DNA of 8,291 nucleotides from Gammaproteobacteria bacterium (GTDB lineage: Bacteria > Pseudomonadota > Gammaproteobacteria > DSM-16500), in NCBI GenBank assembly GCA_013287025.1, contig JABDEN010000062.1, forward strand, positions 1 through 8,291, read 5' to 3'. Positions 1 through 6,552 of this stretch are shown here, one piece after another; the stretch's first letter is position 1; every line of letters begins with the position of its first letter. A program made the position numbers and the translations under genes. Below the pieces are notes generated by a model. The model did not search any database. It worked only from the letters and a program-made list of their open reading frames with translations, and had not been told where the DNA came from.

Positions 1-1
1 A

Positions 2-991
2 GATATTGATGTCAAACATGCCGGGCCTAATGGAACAACCGCGCTTCACTGTGCAGCACTGTCAGGAAATGTAACTTTAGTAAAAAAAATAATAAGTAAA
101 GGTGCATCAATTTCTGATGCGAATTCGGATAAGCAGAATGCATTTCATTTTGCAGCAATGTCGGGTAATCCGGAGGTATTAGAATATTTACTCACTAAGC
201 TTGACCCAAAAGAGCTTCCCTATGAAATATATGAACACCGTGATTATTACGATTTGCCACTTCATTTAGCTTGTAAATCTGGAAATCTTCGCGCGATAGA
301 ACTTCTCGTCAATAAAATGGATCCGGAATGTTTAAATGTAACGGGCGAAGATCAACGTACACCGCTTTATCTTGCAGCAAAATCAGGTTCGTTCGAAGGG
401 GTACAACTATTTGTTAAATTATTATCAGAAAAAGAATTAAAAGCGGAGTTAGTGAATTCTGGTCCTGTAAAAAATATTTTATGTGCTGCAGCGAAATCTG
501 GAAACGTTAAAGTTTTCACATTATTAGAAAGTAAAGGTGCAACTTATGAAGGGAATTATGCAAGTGATTATCCATCAAGTCTCTTACGTTATGCCATCTT
601 CTCAGAAAGTTTAGATATGGTGAAATATGTGCTTCAAAAATATAAAGATACTATTAGTGATTTTATGATTCGAGACTGTGAATACACACCATTGGGAGAT
701 GCTATTCAATTGAATAACGTTGCTATAGCTGCAGCGTTAATTGATTACGGCGTTGATCTTTGCCAAAAAAATCTATGGGGTAAAACGCCATTAGAACAAG
801 CAATGTCTCATGGTCACCAAGAAATGATTGCTTTTCTTTCGAAAAAACTAGGTGTTAAGATGGAAAGTAAGAGTGAATCTAAAATATCAACGATCGGAAA
901 GATTTCTCATGATGTGCTAAAAGATGAAGATTTTGGAATACATCTTGATCGAGACCATTCAGCGTCGGTTGTGATAAGGCCTAAAAAATAG
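2..991 (+). CDS. Ankyrin-repeat protein, C-terminal part (5' end outside window)
   Basis: The reading frame is open from base 2, with ankyrin repeat sequence before the first in-window ATG at 158, so that ATG is internal and the true start lies to the left. About 329 residues are visible. Roughly eight ankyrin-type repeats can be read, with cores such as TALHCAALSGN, AFHFAAMSGN, PLHLACKSGN, TPLYLAAKSGS, ILCAAAKSGN, TPLGDAIQLNN and TPLEQAMSHGH, each followed by a second helix of the type VxxLLxKG. The last 40 or so residues are a charged, non-repeat tail ending VVIRPKK. Ankyrin repeats are protein-protein interaction scaffolds. In Legionella and Coxiella many such proteins are Dot/Icm (type IVB) effectors, so a host-directed role is plausible but inferred. 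No enzymatic domain is visible, and one could lie in the missing N-terminus. The gene runs convergently toward a second, dissimilar ankyrin gene. Confidence 0.9.
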   Translation, partial: DIDVKHAGPNGTTALHCAALSGNVTLVKKIISKGASISDANSDKQNAFHFAAMSGNPEVLEYLLTKLDPKELPYEIYEHRDYYDLPLHLACKSGNLRAIELLVNKMDPECLNVTGEDQRTPLYLAAKSGSFEGVQLFVKLLSEKELKAELVNSGPVKNILCAAAKSGNVKVFTLLESKGATYEGNYASDYPSSLLRYAIFSESLDMVKYVLQKYKDTISDFMIRDCEYTPLGDAIQLNNVAIAAALIDYGVDLCQKNLWGKTPLEQAMSHGHQEMIAFLSKKLGVKMESKSESKISTIGKISHDVLKDEDFGIHLDRDHSASVVIRPKK

Positions 992-1007
992 TTTTTGAAT
1001 ACCGAAT

Positions 1008-1120
1008 CCTGTCATGCCAGCATGCTTTCAGCTGGCATCCAGTCGGCATTTAGCGAAGCCACTTGGATGCCAGCTGAAAGCATGCTGGCATGAAAGCGAA
1101 ATTATGGCTCGCAATGACGG
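1008..1120. repeat. Large intergenic palindromic repeat (REP/MITE-like)
   Basis: Arms at 1012-1040 and 1065-1093 are perfect 29-bp reverse complements separated by a 24-base loop, and pairing continues after one bulged base (AGT at 1041-1043 with ACT at 1061-1063). Each arm is itself folded, with GCCAGC and GCTGGC flanking 9 bases, so cruciform or clover-like structures are possible. The outer ends look like imperfect terminal repeats: CCTGTCAT at 1008-1015 on the left, and AATGACGG at 1113-1120 (reverse complement CCGTCATT) on the right. Elements beginning GTCAT and ending CAATGAC are familiar as dispersed palindromic repeats in intracellular bacteria; membership in a named family is not established here. 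It lies between two convergent stop codons, so the RNA hairpin could also end transcription from both sides, although no U-run follows. Confidence 0.85.
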
Positions 1121-1133
1121 AGTGTTTCTTAAC

Positions 1134-2648
1134 TTACCGATAACGCGACAAGTTATTTATTAGCAGTATTAATTCTTCATCCATTGCTTTCTCTACCATT
1201 TGTTTAAAAAACATACTTTTACATTCTAACGCATAAGAATATATGTTTTTCCCACATTTATTTACTATAAAAGGATTCGCTCTTGATTTTAATAATAAAC
1301 TGACAGTGTGATCACGGCATTGCTTCATTGCCCACATCAATGCTGAAAATCCATAATTATCGGTTGCTTGGATATCTGCTTTAGATTCCAATAATAGCTG
1401 AATACTTGCGATATTACCCTCATATGCTGCTGTCATTAATGCAGTATCACCTCGATAATTTTTTGCATTGATATCAGCTTTTGCTTCAAGTAGTGCAGCT
1501 ATAATTTTTGTATCATCAATGAGTGCCGCATAGATCAAGGGAGTTGCTCGATGTTCATCACGAATATCGACTGAAATGTTTGACTGAATTAAAAAATTGA
1601 CAATCGCATGCACACTCATCAAAGGAATAGACTGGTTATTTGTCGATTTTAGTAATGGTAAAAAACCTGCAAAAAATCGGAACCGAAAAGCTTTGGGACA
1701 ATGAATTCTCCACAGTTGCGTTATTTTCTTTAAGTTTGATAAGGTAAGCACCTGCGGTCGCGCAGGTTGTTTGCTCCATGTTAAAAAGGGTTTTTGTTCA
1801 GGAATCATTTTCTCTTCTGTTTCAAATCGTTCAGGAGAATGATCAAGTAATCTAGGTGAACTAAAGCATCGATAAGCATTGCGTCGAACTACAGGAACAA
1901 GATGACTTTGTTTGTAAATATCATAAGGACCTTCCCAATAATCTCCCCCTTTCCATAAAAATAAGCGTAATTGAATTTCATTTCTAAAATATTTCTTTTG
2001 TAGAATAGGTAACTCTTCATTCCAAAAATAATTTCCAATGGTGATCCCTGATTTTTCTTTTTCTTTATTCGTTGCGAGATAAATATTGACGATACCTTTC
2101 GCCTGCGAAGCAAAATAGGCAGTATTGAGTTCAGCCAATAATCTTTTTAAAAAAAAACTTCCTCGTCGTTTCTCCTCCGCCTGAATAAAGTGATTCAATT
2201 TATACATTACTGAAATCGCGGGGATATCAGAATCTGAATATTGTGATTGATCTGCAATTATTTTATTTTTAGCAACTTGCCCACTCCAAAATTGAATGGG
2301 TTTTCCATTGACACTATAAAATCCTTCTAAATCTAACGAATGATAACAATCTGTAAAATGTTTAAAATGCGCTGATTCATTTTCTGATGCAATGGTTTGG
2401 ATGTCTTCTGGTTTTATTTTAATTAAAACTTCTATTAAAGTTTGATAAAATTTTTCAAAATTATCTTTTGTTTCATCTAAGAAATCACTTCTTTTTTGAA
2501 TTTCTGTAGTTGTTAACTCTGCATTTTTATAAGTAAATGGATATTTCTTTAAGTATTGGCGAAAATCTTCTTTTACAGCACATAAAGTGCGATGGATTTC
2601 CGTCGCTCGTATTTTTTCATCAAATGGTAAATCGTGTTGTGTACGCAT
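1134..2648 (-). CDS. Ankyrin-repeat protein with uncharacterised N-terminal region
   Basis: This 504-residue protein has two parts. Residues 1-350 match no family I recognise. They are rich in Lys/Glu and aromatics, with distinctive blocks RGSFFLKRLLAEL (162-174), AYFASQAKGIVNIYLA (177-192) and GNYFWNEELPILQKK (205-219). Residues 366-480 hold three clear ankyrin repeats (ATPLIYAALIDD, DTALMTAAYEGN, FSALMWAMKQCR, each followed by a helix and a KADI- or RAN-type turn) and a degraded fourth. No signal peptide or membrane segment is seen, so the protein is cytoplasmic or exported by a leaderless route. It starts 7 bases after the stop of the LuxR-type gene and is almost certainly co-transcribed with it. 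The ribosome site is weak (AAAG about 7 bases before the ATG), which fits translation coupled to the upstream gene. A host-effector role is plausible from the ankyrin architecture but is inferred. Confidence 0.9.
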   Translation of the reverse strand: MRTQHDLPFDEKIRATEIHRTLCAVKEDFRQYLKKYPFTYKNAELTTTEIQKRSDFLDETKDNFEKFYQTLIEVLIKIKPEDIQTIASENESAHFKHFTDCYHSLDLEGFYSVNGKPIQFWSGQVAKNKIIADQSQYSDSDIPAISVMYKLNHFIQAEEKRRGSFFLKRLLAELNTAYFASQAKGIVNIYLATNKEKEKSGITIGNYFWNEELPILQKKYFRNEIQLRLFLWKGGDYWEGPYDIYKQSHLVPVVRRNAYRCFSSPRLLDHSPERFETEEKMIPEQKPFLTWSKQPARPQVLTLSNLKKITQLWRIHCPKAFRFRFFAGFLPLLKSTNNQSIPLMSVHAIVNFLIQSNISVDIRDEHRATPLIYAALIDDTKIIAALLEAKADINAKNYRGDTALMTAAYEGNIASIQLLLESKADIQATDNYGFSALMWAMKQCRDHTVSLLLKSRANPFIVNKCGKNIYSYALECKSMFFKQMVEKAMDEELILLINNLSRYR

Positions 2649-2655
2649 AGCAACT

Positions 2656-3390
2656 TTAAGTATTCGGTCGATTAAATAAATTATCTATCGTTTTATCTAT
2701 TAATTCAGATTTTGATTGCACACCATATTTACGTTTGATATTGGCTAAATATTCTTCTATAGTCCATGGTGATAAATGTAGGGTTTTTGCAATGCTTTTT
2801 GCCGTATATCCGCGAATCGTTAATTTTAAACATTCCAATTCACGTTTAGATAAATGAACAGATGCAATCGTTTGTCCGCTTAACTCACGTGATTGTCTTA
2901 TTTGATTAAAATTGAGTAAACCCATGGTTGCCAATTTTGTTAATGATTCGGCGAGGTAATGTTGATGGGGTAGAATAGCACATCCAAATAATCCAATAAC
3001 TTTATTATCAACATTATACCAAGGCATTCTAATAGCAAGCGCATCATTTTGGCTTCCATCTTTGCGGAGCGCATTTTCATAAGTTATTTTCGCAATATTT
3101 TTTAACATTATTTCATTAGAATTCGCTAAAGGTTCTGCAATTGTGTTACGTTTAAAGTAGTGATACCACGGTTTATTGATAATATCTTTCGCGGATTGAT
3201 AGCCGCATTCGATGGCAGAAAGGTCATTACACTTTATTGATAGGTGATCGACATTCGAAAAATAAACAGGGAATGGTAGTTGTAACAAAATCTTCACGGA
3301 ACCAGTAGATTCTCGTAATGATTGAGGTTTTAATAATTTGATACCATTTTCATATCGATAGACATGAAACTCCTCATTAACTTCAAACAT
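2656..3390 (-). CDS. PAS-like sensor with LuxR-type HTH, transcriptional regulator
   Basis: The C-terminal residues 180-235 are a clear LuxR/GerE DNA-binding domain: LSKRELECL, then RGYTAKSIAKTLHLS, then the recognition helix PWTIEEYLANIKRKYGV. Conserved family positions E184, G194, A201, T210, I211 and K221 are present. The N-terminal region (about 40-145) reads like a PAS fold, with CNDLSAIECGYQSAKDIINK resembling the usual PAS entry segment. It lacks the look of an acyl-homoserine-lactone pocket, so the signal is unknown and a quorum-sensing role should not be assumed. There is no receiver domain, so it is not a typical two-component response regulator. The 244-residue length is normal for a single sensor-HTH protein. 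It is the first gene of an operon with the ankyrin gene and is divergent from the 3569 gene, which makes both candidate targets. The only suitable ATG is at 3390, without a good Shine-Dalgarno sequence. Confidence 0.88.
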   Translation of the reverse strand: MFEVNEEFHVYRYENGIKLLKPQSLRESTGSVKILLQLPFPVYFSNVDHLSIKCNDLSAIECGYQSAKDIINKPWYHYFKRNTIAEPLANSNEIMLKNIAKITYENALRKDGSQNDALAIRMPWYNVDNKVIGLFGCAILPHQHYLAESLTKLATMGLLNFNQIRQSRELSGQTIASVHLSKRELECLKLTIRGYTAKSIAKTLHLSPWTIEEYLANIKRKYGVQSKSELIDKTIDNLFNRPNT

Positions 3391-3422
3391 AATTATTTTT
3401 ATTTGGTTAATTTAATCCCGCA

Positions 3423-3451
3423 ATTATACGATCGAACGCCATGAAATTCAA
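3423..3451 (-). promoter_or_regulatory. Sigma70-type promoter for the LuxR-type/ankyrin operon
   Basis: On the minus strand, TTGAAT (3446-3451) and a perfect TATAAT (3423-3428) are separated by exactly 17 bases. Transcription would start near 3416, giving a leader of about 25 bases before the ATG at 3390. Confidence 0.6.
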
Positions 3452-3471
3452 TGTAATCCGCTTAATTTAAG

Positions 3472-3490
3472 TCCCCTGTTTTATAGGGGA
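3472..3490. promoter_or_regulatory. Inverted repeat, candidate operator between divergent promoters
   Basis: TCCCCT (3472-3477) and AGGGGA (3485-3490) flank seven bases in an otherwise AT-rich spacer. The site lies upstream of the regulator's -35 and would overlap the -35 position of the rightward promoter, where a shared operator is expected. Binding by the neighbouring LuxR-type protein is a guess. Confidence 0.4.
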
Positions 3491-3511
3491 TGGCAAGAAT
3501 ATAATTTTATA

Positions 3512-3517
3512 TATAAT
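3512..3517 (+). promoter_or_regulatory. -10 element for the 3569 gene
   Basis: A perfect TATAAT lies about 50 bases before the ATG at 3569. No good -35 hexamer stands 16-18 bases upstream. That spot is covered by the right arm of the inverted repeat at 3472-3490, so the promoter may need an activator. Translation is supported by AGGA at 3558-3561, seven bases before the ATG. Confidence 0.45.
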
Positions 3518-3568
3518 GCGTGTCTTAGTAAGTAAAATATAAGCCAAAATATACATTAGGATAAAAAT

Positions 3569-4615
3569 ATGCAACGATCAAATGTCGACTATAATCAATT
3601 TATCTATCAAGATACCAAGGGTGAAGTTAGGGTAAAGTCCCCTTTAAAGAAACTTTTAATGCTAACCCAACCTGAATTAAAAGAAACCCGAGAAGATATG
3701 TTGCTTCAAGATTTTGTTAAAGTCACTCAATCCAAATGGTTGCGTGATCCAAAATTAAGTAGCCGTTGGGATCAAACCGAATCTGACTTAAACCAAGATC
3801 TTGCTGCCACTATTAAAACTTATTTACATGAATTAGGTTTATTACAAAACAGAACACTGAGTAAAGAAAAATATGATGTGGGAATCATAACTGGTTGTGC
3901 TTCGCCCAATATGGCGAAATGTTTTTTCAACTTACAAGATTTAGCAAGCAAAAATCCTGCTATTATTTCAAAATTAATTGTATCCGGTACAACGAATGAT
4001 ATTAGTCAATATCTACCGAATTTAGAAGCAGTCTATTCGGCTTTTCCTGCACGTTTCAAAAAAGAAGTGACATTTCCTGAAAAATTAACTGAATTAAGTG
4101 GTTTAAAATTCTTTTTGGATAATATGTTATGGCCTGAAGGTTTCGATCCTAAAAATGTGGTTTATATTCCTAATGAATCGAAAGAGTTATCTAAACCCAG
4201 GTTGGATGATGCATTTTTAGCAATTAACAAATATTTACAAGAACATCATAAAGAATCAAAGCTTTCTATTGCCGTATTATCGCAACCCATCTTCCACTAT
4301 CGGCAAGGTTTAATCTTTCTACCATTAGCAGAACAGCATTTCGTGGAGATTGTTTCCGCTAAACACGATACCTATCCAATTTTAAATAAATTAAGTGGTT
4401 CCACACTCAATGCATCATCTGGATTAGACGAACTGGCTCGTTTAGCCTTTAAATTAAATGAATTTATTCAACATAAAGAAAATCTACAACGTTTAAATTT
4501 AATCGTAGCAAAAACTGAACTTCCTTCCGTAGTAAAATCAGGTTACGGTATGTATCAACCTCAAAAACCATCTTCAGATGTTGGAACAGAACCAACGGTA
4601 GCGTTTCGTCTATAA
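3569..4615 (+). CDS. Hypothetical protein with weak DUF218/YdcF-like motifs
   Basis: This 348-residue protein has no signal peptide and no membrane span. The central region shows a faint order of motifs like DUF218 (YdcF/SanA/ElyC) proteins. A strand plus turn YDVGIITGCASPNMAKC (102-118) is followed by KLIVSG (135-140), an acidic segment NESKELSKPRLDDA (202-215), and AVLSQPIFHYRQG (235-247), which recalls the family's terminal TSxFHxxRA motif. The match is by eye and could be coincidental, because the usual glycine-rich start is altered. Residues 1-95 and the C-terminal 80 are extra and unassigned. The start is well supported by AGGA seven bases upstream. It is divergent from the LuxR-type operon, with which it shares a 178-bp control region, and may be controlled by that regulator. 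It is convergent with the sulfatase. The biochemical function is unknown. Confidence 0.85.
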   Translation: MQRSNVDYNQFIYQDTKGEVRVKSPLKKLLMLTQPELKETREDMLLQDFVKVTQSKWLRDPKLSSRWDQTESDLNQDLAATIKTYLHELGLLQNRTLSKEKYDVGIITGCASPNMAKCFFNLQDLASKNPAIISKLIVSGTTNDISQYLPNLEAVYSAFPARFKKEVTFPEKLTELSGLKFFLDNMLWPEGFDPKNVVYIPNESKELSKPRLDDAFLAINKYLQEHHKESKLSIAVLSQPIFHYRQGLIFLPLAEQHFVEIVSAKHDTYPILNKLSGSTLNASSGLDELARLAFKLNEFIQHKENLQRLNLIVAKTELPSVVKSGYGMYQPQKPSSDVGTEPTVAFRL

Positions 4616-4623
4616 TAATATCG

Positions 4624-4653
4624 GCCATCAATCGCTTACACTCGATTGATGGC
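4624..4653. terminator. Bidirectional hairpin between convergent genes
   Basis: GCCATCAATCG (4624-4634) pairs perfectly with CGATTGATGGC (4643-4653) across an eight-base loop. It stands 9 bases after the + strand stop. It overlaps the last codons of the sulfatase gene, whose TAA lies in the loop. No strong U-run follows on either strand; the minus-strand exit (ATATTATTATAG) is only AT-rich. Termination is likely but not certain. Confidence 0.55.
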
Positions 4654-6303
4654 TACACGAATCTCCGCGGGTAAAAAGCTTCCGTCGTTGACCCCAACTT
4701 CTTCCGCAATTAAATTATTTAGGAGCTCATTCATCCTGAGAATGAGCTCTTTATTTTTGTTTTTGTCGAGCGCCATGTTATGCGTTTCAGTAGGATCATT
4801 TTGTAGATCGAATAATTGCACATCATTTTTTTCGAAAATTTCTTCAAGTGTTGTTGGGGTATTAAAATCACAAGGTGAATAAAATCTCGCGAATTTGTAT
4901 CGACCATCGAATACAAATGCTAAAAAACCACGTTTATTCAGATTAATTTCTGTGAGAGAGGGAAGCGATTGATGAGTGAATGAAGCGATGAGCATTTTTG
5001 ATAAATAACGATTATCAATCGTCGAGATGCCAACATAATTAAATAAAATTCCTTTTCGAATGGCATGAATATTTTGGTTTTCAGGATGCAGAATAAATTC
5101 CGAAAAATCATGGCCTTTTAAAACTTCTTTTTTCATATTGTGACTTAAACCCGTTAAACCAATGAATGTAGGAAGTAAATCTAGATGACTTGTCAGTATA
5201 TGTGATTGCACACCTCGTGGCGCTTTGGGATGCGCAACTATTAAAGGAATATGTGCATTTTCCTCATAAGCCATAGGGCCTTTGCCGCGTAATCCACCAT
5301 GCGCGCCACCCATTTCTCCATGATCCGCAGTCAGGATAACAATGGTATTTTCCCACAAGTGCATGTCATTCAGCGCATCTACAATATTCTGTAAACTACG
5401 ATCGTTGTCACGCAATGCATTTAAGTAATAGTTATAATAATATTGCCACATGTCCTTACGTTCCGTTGGAATATGGCCCAATGCGCCTGACCATCCTTCA
5501 CGATATTCCCATAATGCGTTGGGCATTCCACTCTTTTTAAGTGATTCATTTAAGCTAATTGGTAATGAAAATTCCCAATTTTTTTTATAAATAGAATTAT
5601 TCGGTGGAGGAAAAATAGCATGCGCGGCCGATTGTTGTACCTTCGGCAATCCAGCAATATTCGCATCTCCATACATAATGTCATGTGGATTTAATAAACT
5701 AATCACGAGGAAAAAAGGTTGTGAAGTTTTTCCTACATTTTCTCGTAACCAACGTATTGCTTCTCCTGAAAAATAAATATCTTCTTCATATCCTTGTTTT
5801 GGTTGACCACCGACATCACCATCAGAATTAAATACATCAAATCCATATGCTTTCGCAAGTGTGCTGTAATTTACGGTATTTTTTACATTAATTAATAATT
5901 TTTTATTCATCTCAAACTTACCAAAGTAAGCTGTGCGATATCCCAATGATTTAAGTACGGATCCCATATTCGGGCGTGATGGTTCTAATTCAGGTACGAA
6001 AGCATATTCCATTTGATCAAAAACATGATTAATTTGTGGCGGAACACCGGTCAATAAGGTTGCACGTGAGGGAGAACACATGGCGGCACCGGCATAATGA
6101 TTTTCAAAGCTGATGCCATGCGCTTTCAATGCTTTTCTTGCGGGAAGCTCGTAATTGTTAGCGTTTAAAAGCTGATGTGTTTCCTGATCGATAATAATGA
6201 AAATGATGTTATAGGGCGGAAGACTTGATTTTGCCAAAGCATTACAGGATAAACATATCAATATAATAAACAAAAATAAGTTTTTTGTTGTGATTTTTGA
6301 CAT
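4636..6303 (-). CDS. Exported sulfatase, formylglycine (Cys) type
   Basis: This 555-residue protein belongs to the alkaline-phosphatase/arylsulfatase superfamily. The nucleophile motif CSPSRATLLTG starts at C76, the residue converted to formylglycine in active enzymes, with R80 in place. Other expected residues are present: N32 and D39 in NIIFIIIDQ (a DQ rather than DD metal site, as in choline-sulfatase-like members), K129 in YFGKF, H207 in NPHD, D327-H328 in TADHGEMGGAHG, and K341. It hydrolyses sulfate esters; the substrate cannot be read from sequence. Residues 1-24 form a Sec signal peptide (K7, hydrophobic core, ALA at 22-24), so the enzyme acts in the periplasm or outside. The cysteine at 20 does not fit a lipobox. 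AGGA at 6310-6313, six bases upstream, supports the start. No formylglycine-generating enzyme is encoded here, so maturation needs a gene elsewhere. It is transcribed alone, divergent from the pentapeptide gene. Confidence 0.95.
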   Translation of the reverse strand: MSKITTKNLFLFIILICLSCNALAKSSLPPYNIIFIIIDQETHQLLNANNYELPARKALKAHGISFENHYAGAAMCSPSRATLLTGVPPQINHVFDQMEYAFVPELEPSRPNMGSVLKSLGYRTAYFGKFEMNKKLLINVKNTVNYSTLAKAYGFDVFNSDGDVGGQPKQGYEEDIYFSGEAIRWLRENVGKTSQPFFLVISLLNPHDIMYGDANIAGLPKVQQSAAHAIFPPPNNSIYKKNWEFSLPISLNESLKKSGMPNALWEYREGWSGALGHIPTERKDMWQYYYNYYLNALRDNDRSLQNIVDALNDMHLWENTIVILTADHGEMGGAHGGLRGKGPMAYEENAHIPLIVAHPKAPRGVQSHILTSHLDLLPTFIGLTGLSHNMKKEVLKGHDFSEFILHPENQNIHAIRKGILFNYVGISTIDNRYLSKMLIASFTHQSLPSLTEINLNKRGFLAFVFDGRYKFARFYSPCDFNTPTTLEEIFEKNDVQLFDLQNDPTETHNMALDKNKNKELILRMNELLNNLIAEEVGVNDGSFLPAEIRVAINRV

Positions 6304-6337
6304 AGTGCGTCCTGCTAGATGAGAATTAATATAAAAA

Positions 6338-6367
6338 ATTATATAATATTTAGCTTCCCATCCGCAA
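6338..6367 (-). promoter_or_regulatory. Possible promoter for the sulfatase gene
   Basis: A minus-strand TATAAT (6338-6343) is preceded at 18 bases by TTGCGG (6362-6367), a three-of-six match to the -35 consensus. It lies about 35 bases before the ATG. The surroundings are very AT-rich, so chance matches are likely. Confidence 0.35.
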
Positions 6368-6407
6368 AGGAACTGTAAAAATGTTCCATATTATTACTAG
6401 TCAGTTT

Positions 6408-6431
6408 TATTACAAAAGGAGATATTACAAA
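6408..6431. repeat. Short direct repeat TATTACAAA in divergent control region
   Basis: TATTACAAA occurs at 6408-6416 and again at 6423-6431, 15 bases apart. The shorter TATTAC also occurs at 6392 and 6484. Two ACTAGT palindromes flank the pair (6396-6401, 6435-6440). This could be a regulator site between the sulfatase and pentapeptide promoters, but AT-rich DNA makes chance repeats common. Confidence 0.25.
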
Positions 6432-6462
6432 GCAACTAGTGTAAATATTCATATCATTAAAT

Positions 6463-6492
6463 TTGACATAACTTAATAAAATTTATTACTAT
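6463..6492 (+). promoter_or_regulatory. Promoter for the pentapeptide-repeat gene
   Basis: A perfect TTGACA (6463-6468) is followed after 18 bases by TACTAT (6487-6492), a four-of-six match to TATAAT. Transcription would begin near 6499, leaving a leader of about 54 bases. The ribosome site is poor (GAG about 12 bases before the ATG at 6553). Confidence 0.5.
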
Positions 6493-6552
6493 CCTTTTAC
6501 CAAATAAATATCTAATTTTTATTGTTTCAATTTTTACGAGAATATAATTAAT

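Noticed and set aside
1889..2113. 74-codon open frame on the minus strand inside the ankyrin gene
   Set aside because: It is fully inside the 504-residue gene in another frame, with lysine-rich, low-information sequence and no ribosome site.
2656..3390. Acyl-homoserine-lactone receptor (quorum-sensing LuxR)
   Set aside because: The N-terminal half reads as PAS-like rather than an autoinducer-binding domain, and no synthase gene is present.
4646..4916. Short open frames on both strands inside the sulfatase C-terminal region
   Set aside because: They are overlaid on conserved sulfatase coding sequence and show no recognisable protein features.
6369..6387. Inverted repeat GGAAC-N9-GTTCC as an operator
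   Set aside because: The arms are only 5 bp in AT-rich spacer DNA and no second copy is seen, so it is not distinguishable from chance.
6417..6422. Strong Shine-Dalgarno-like AGGAGA suggesting a small gene
   Set aside because: No ATG follows before 6553, and nearby GTG and TTG codons run into stops almost at once.
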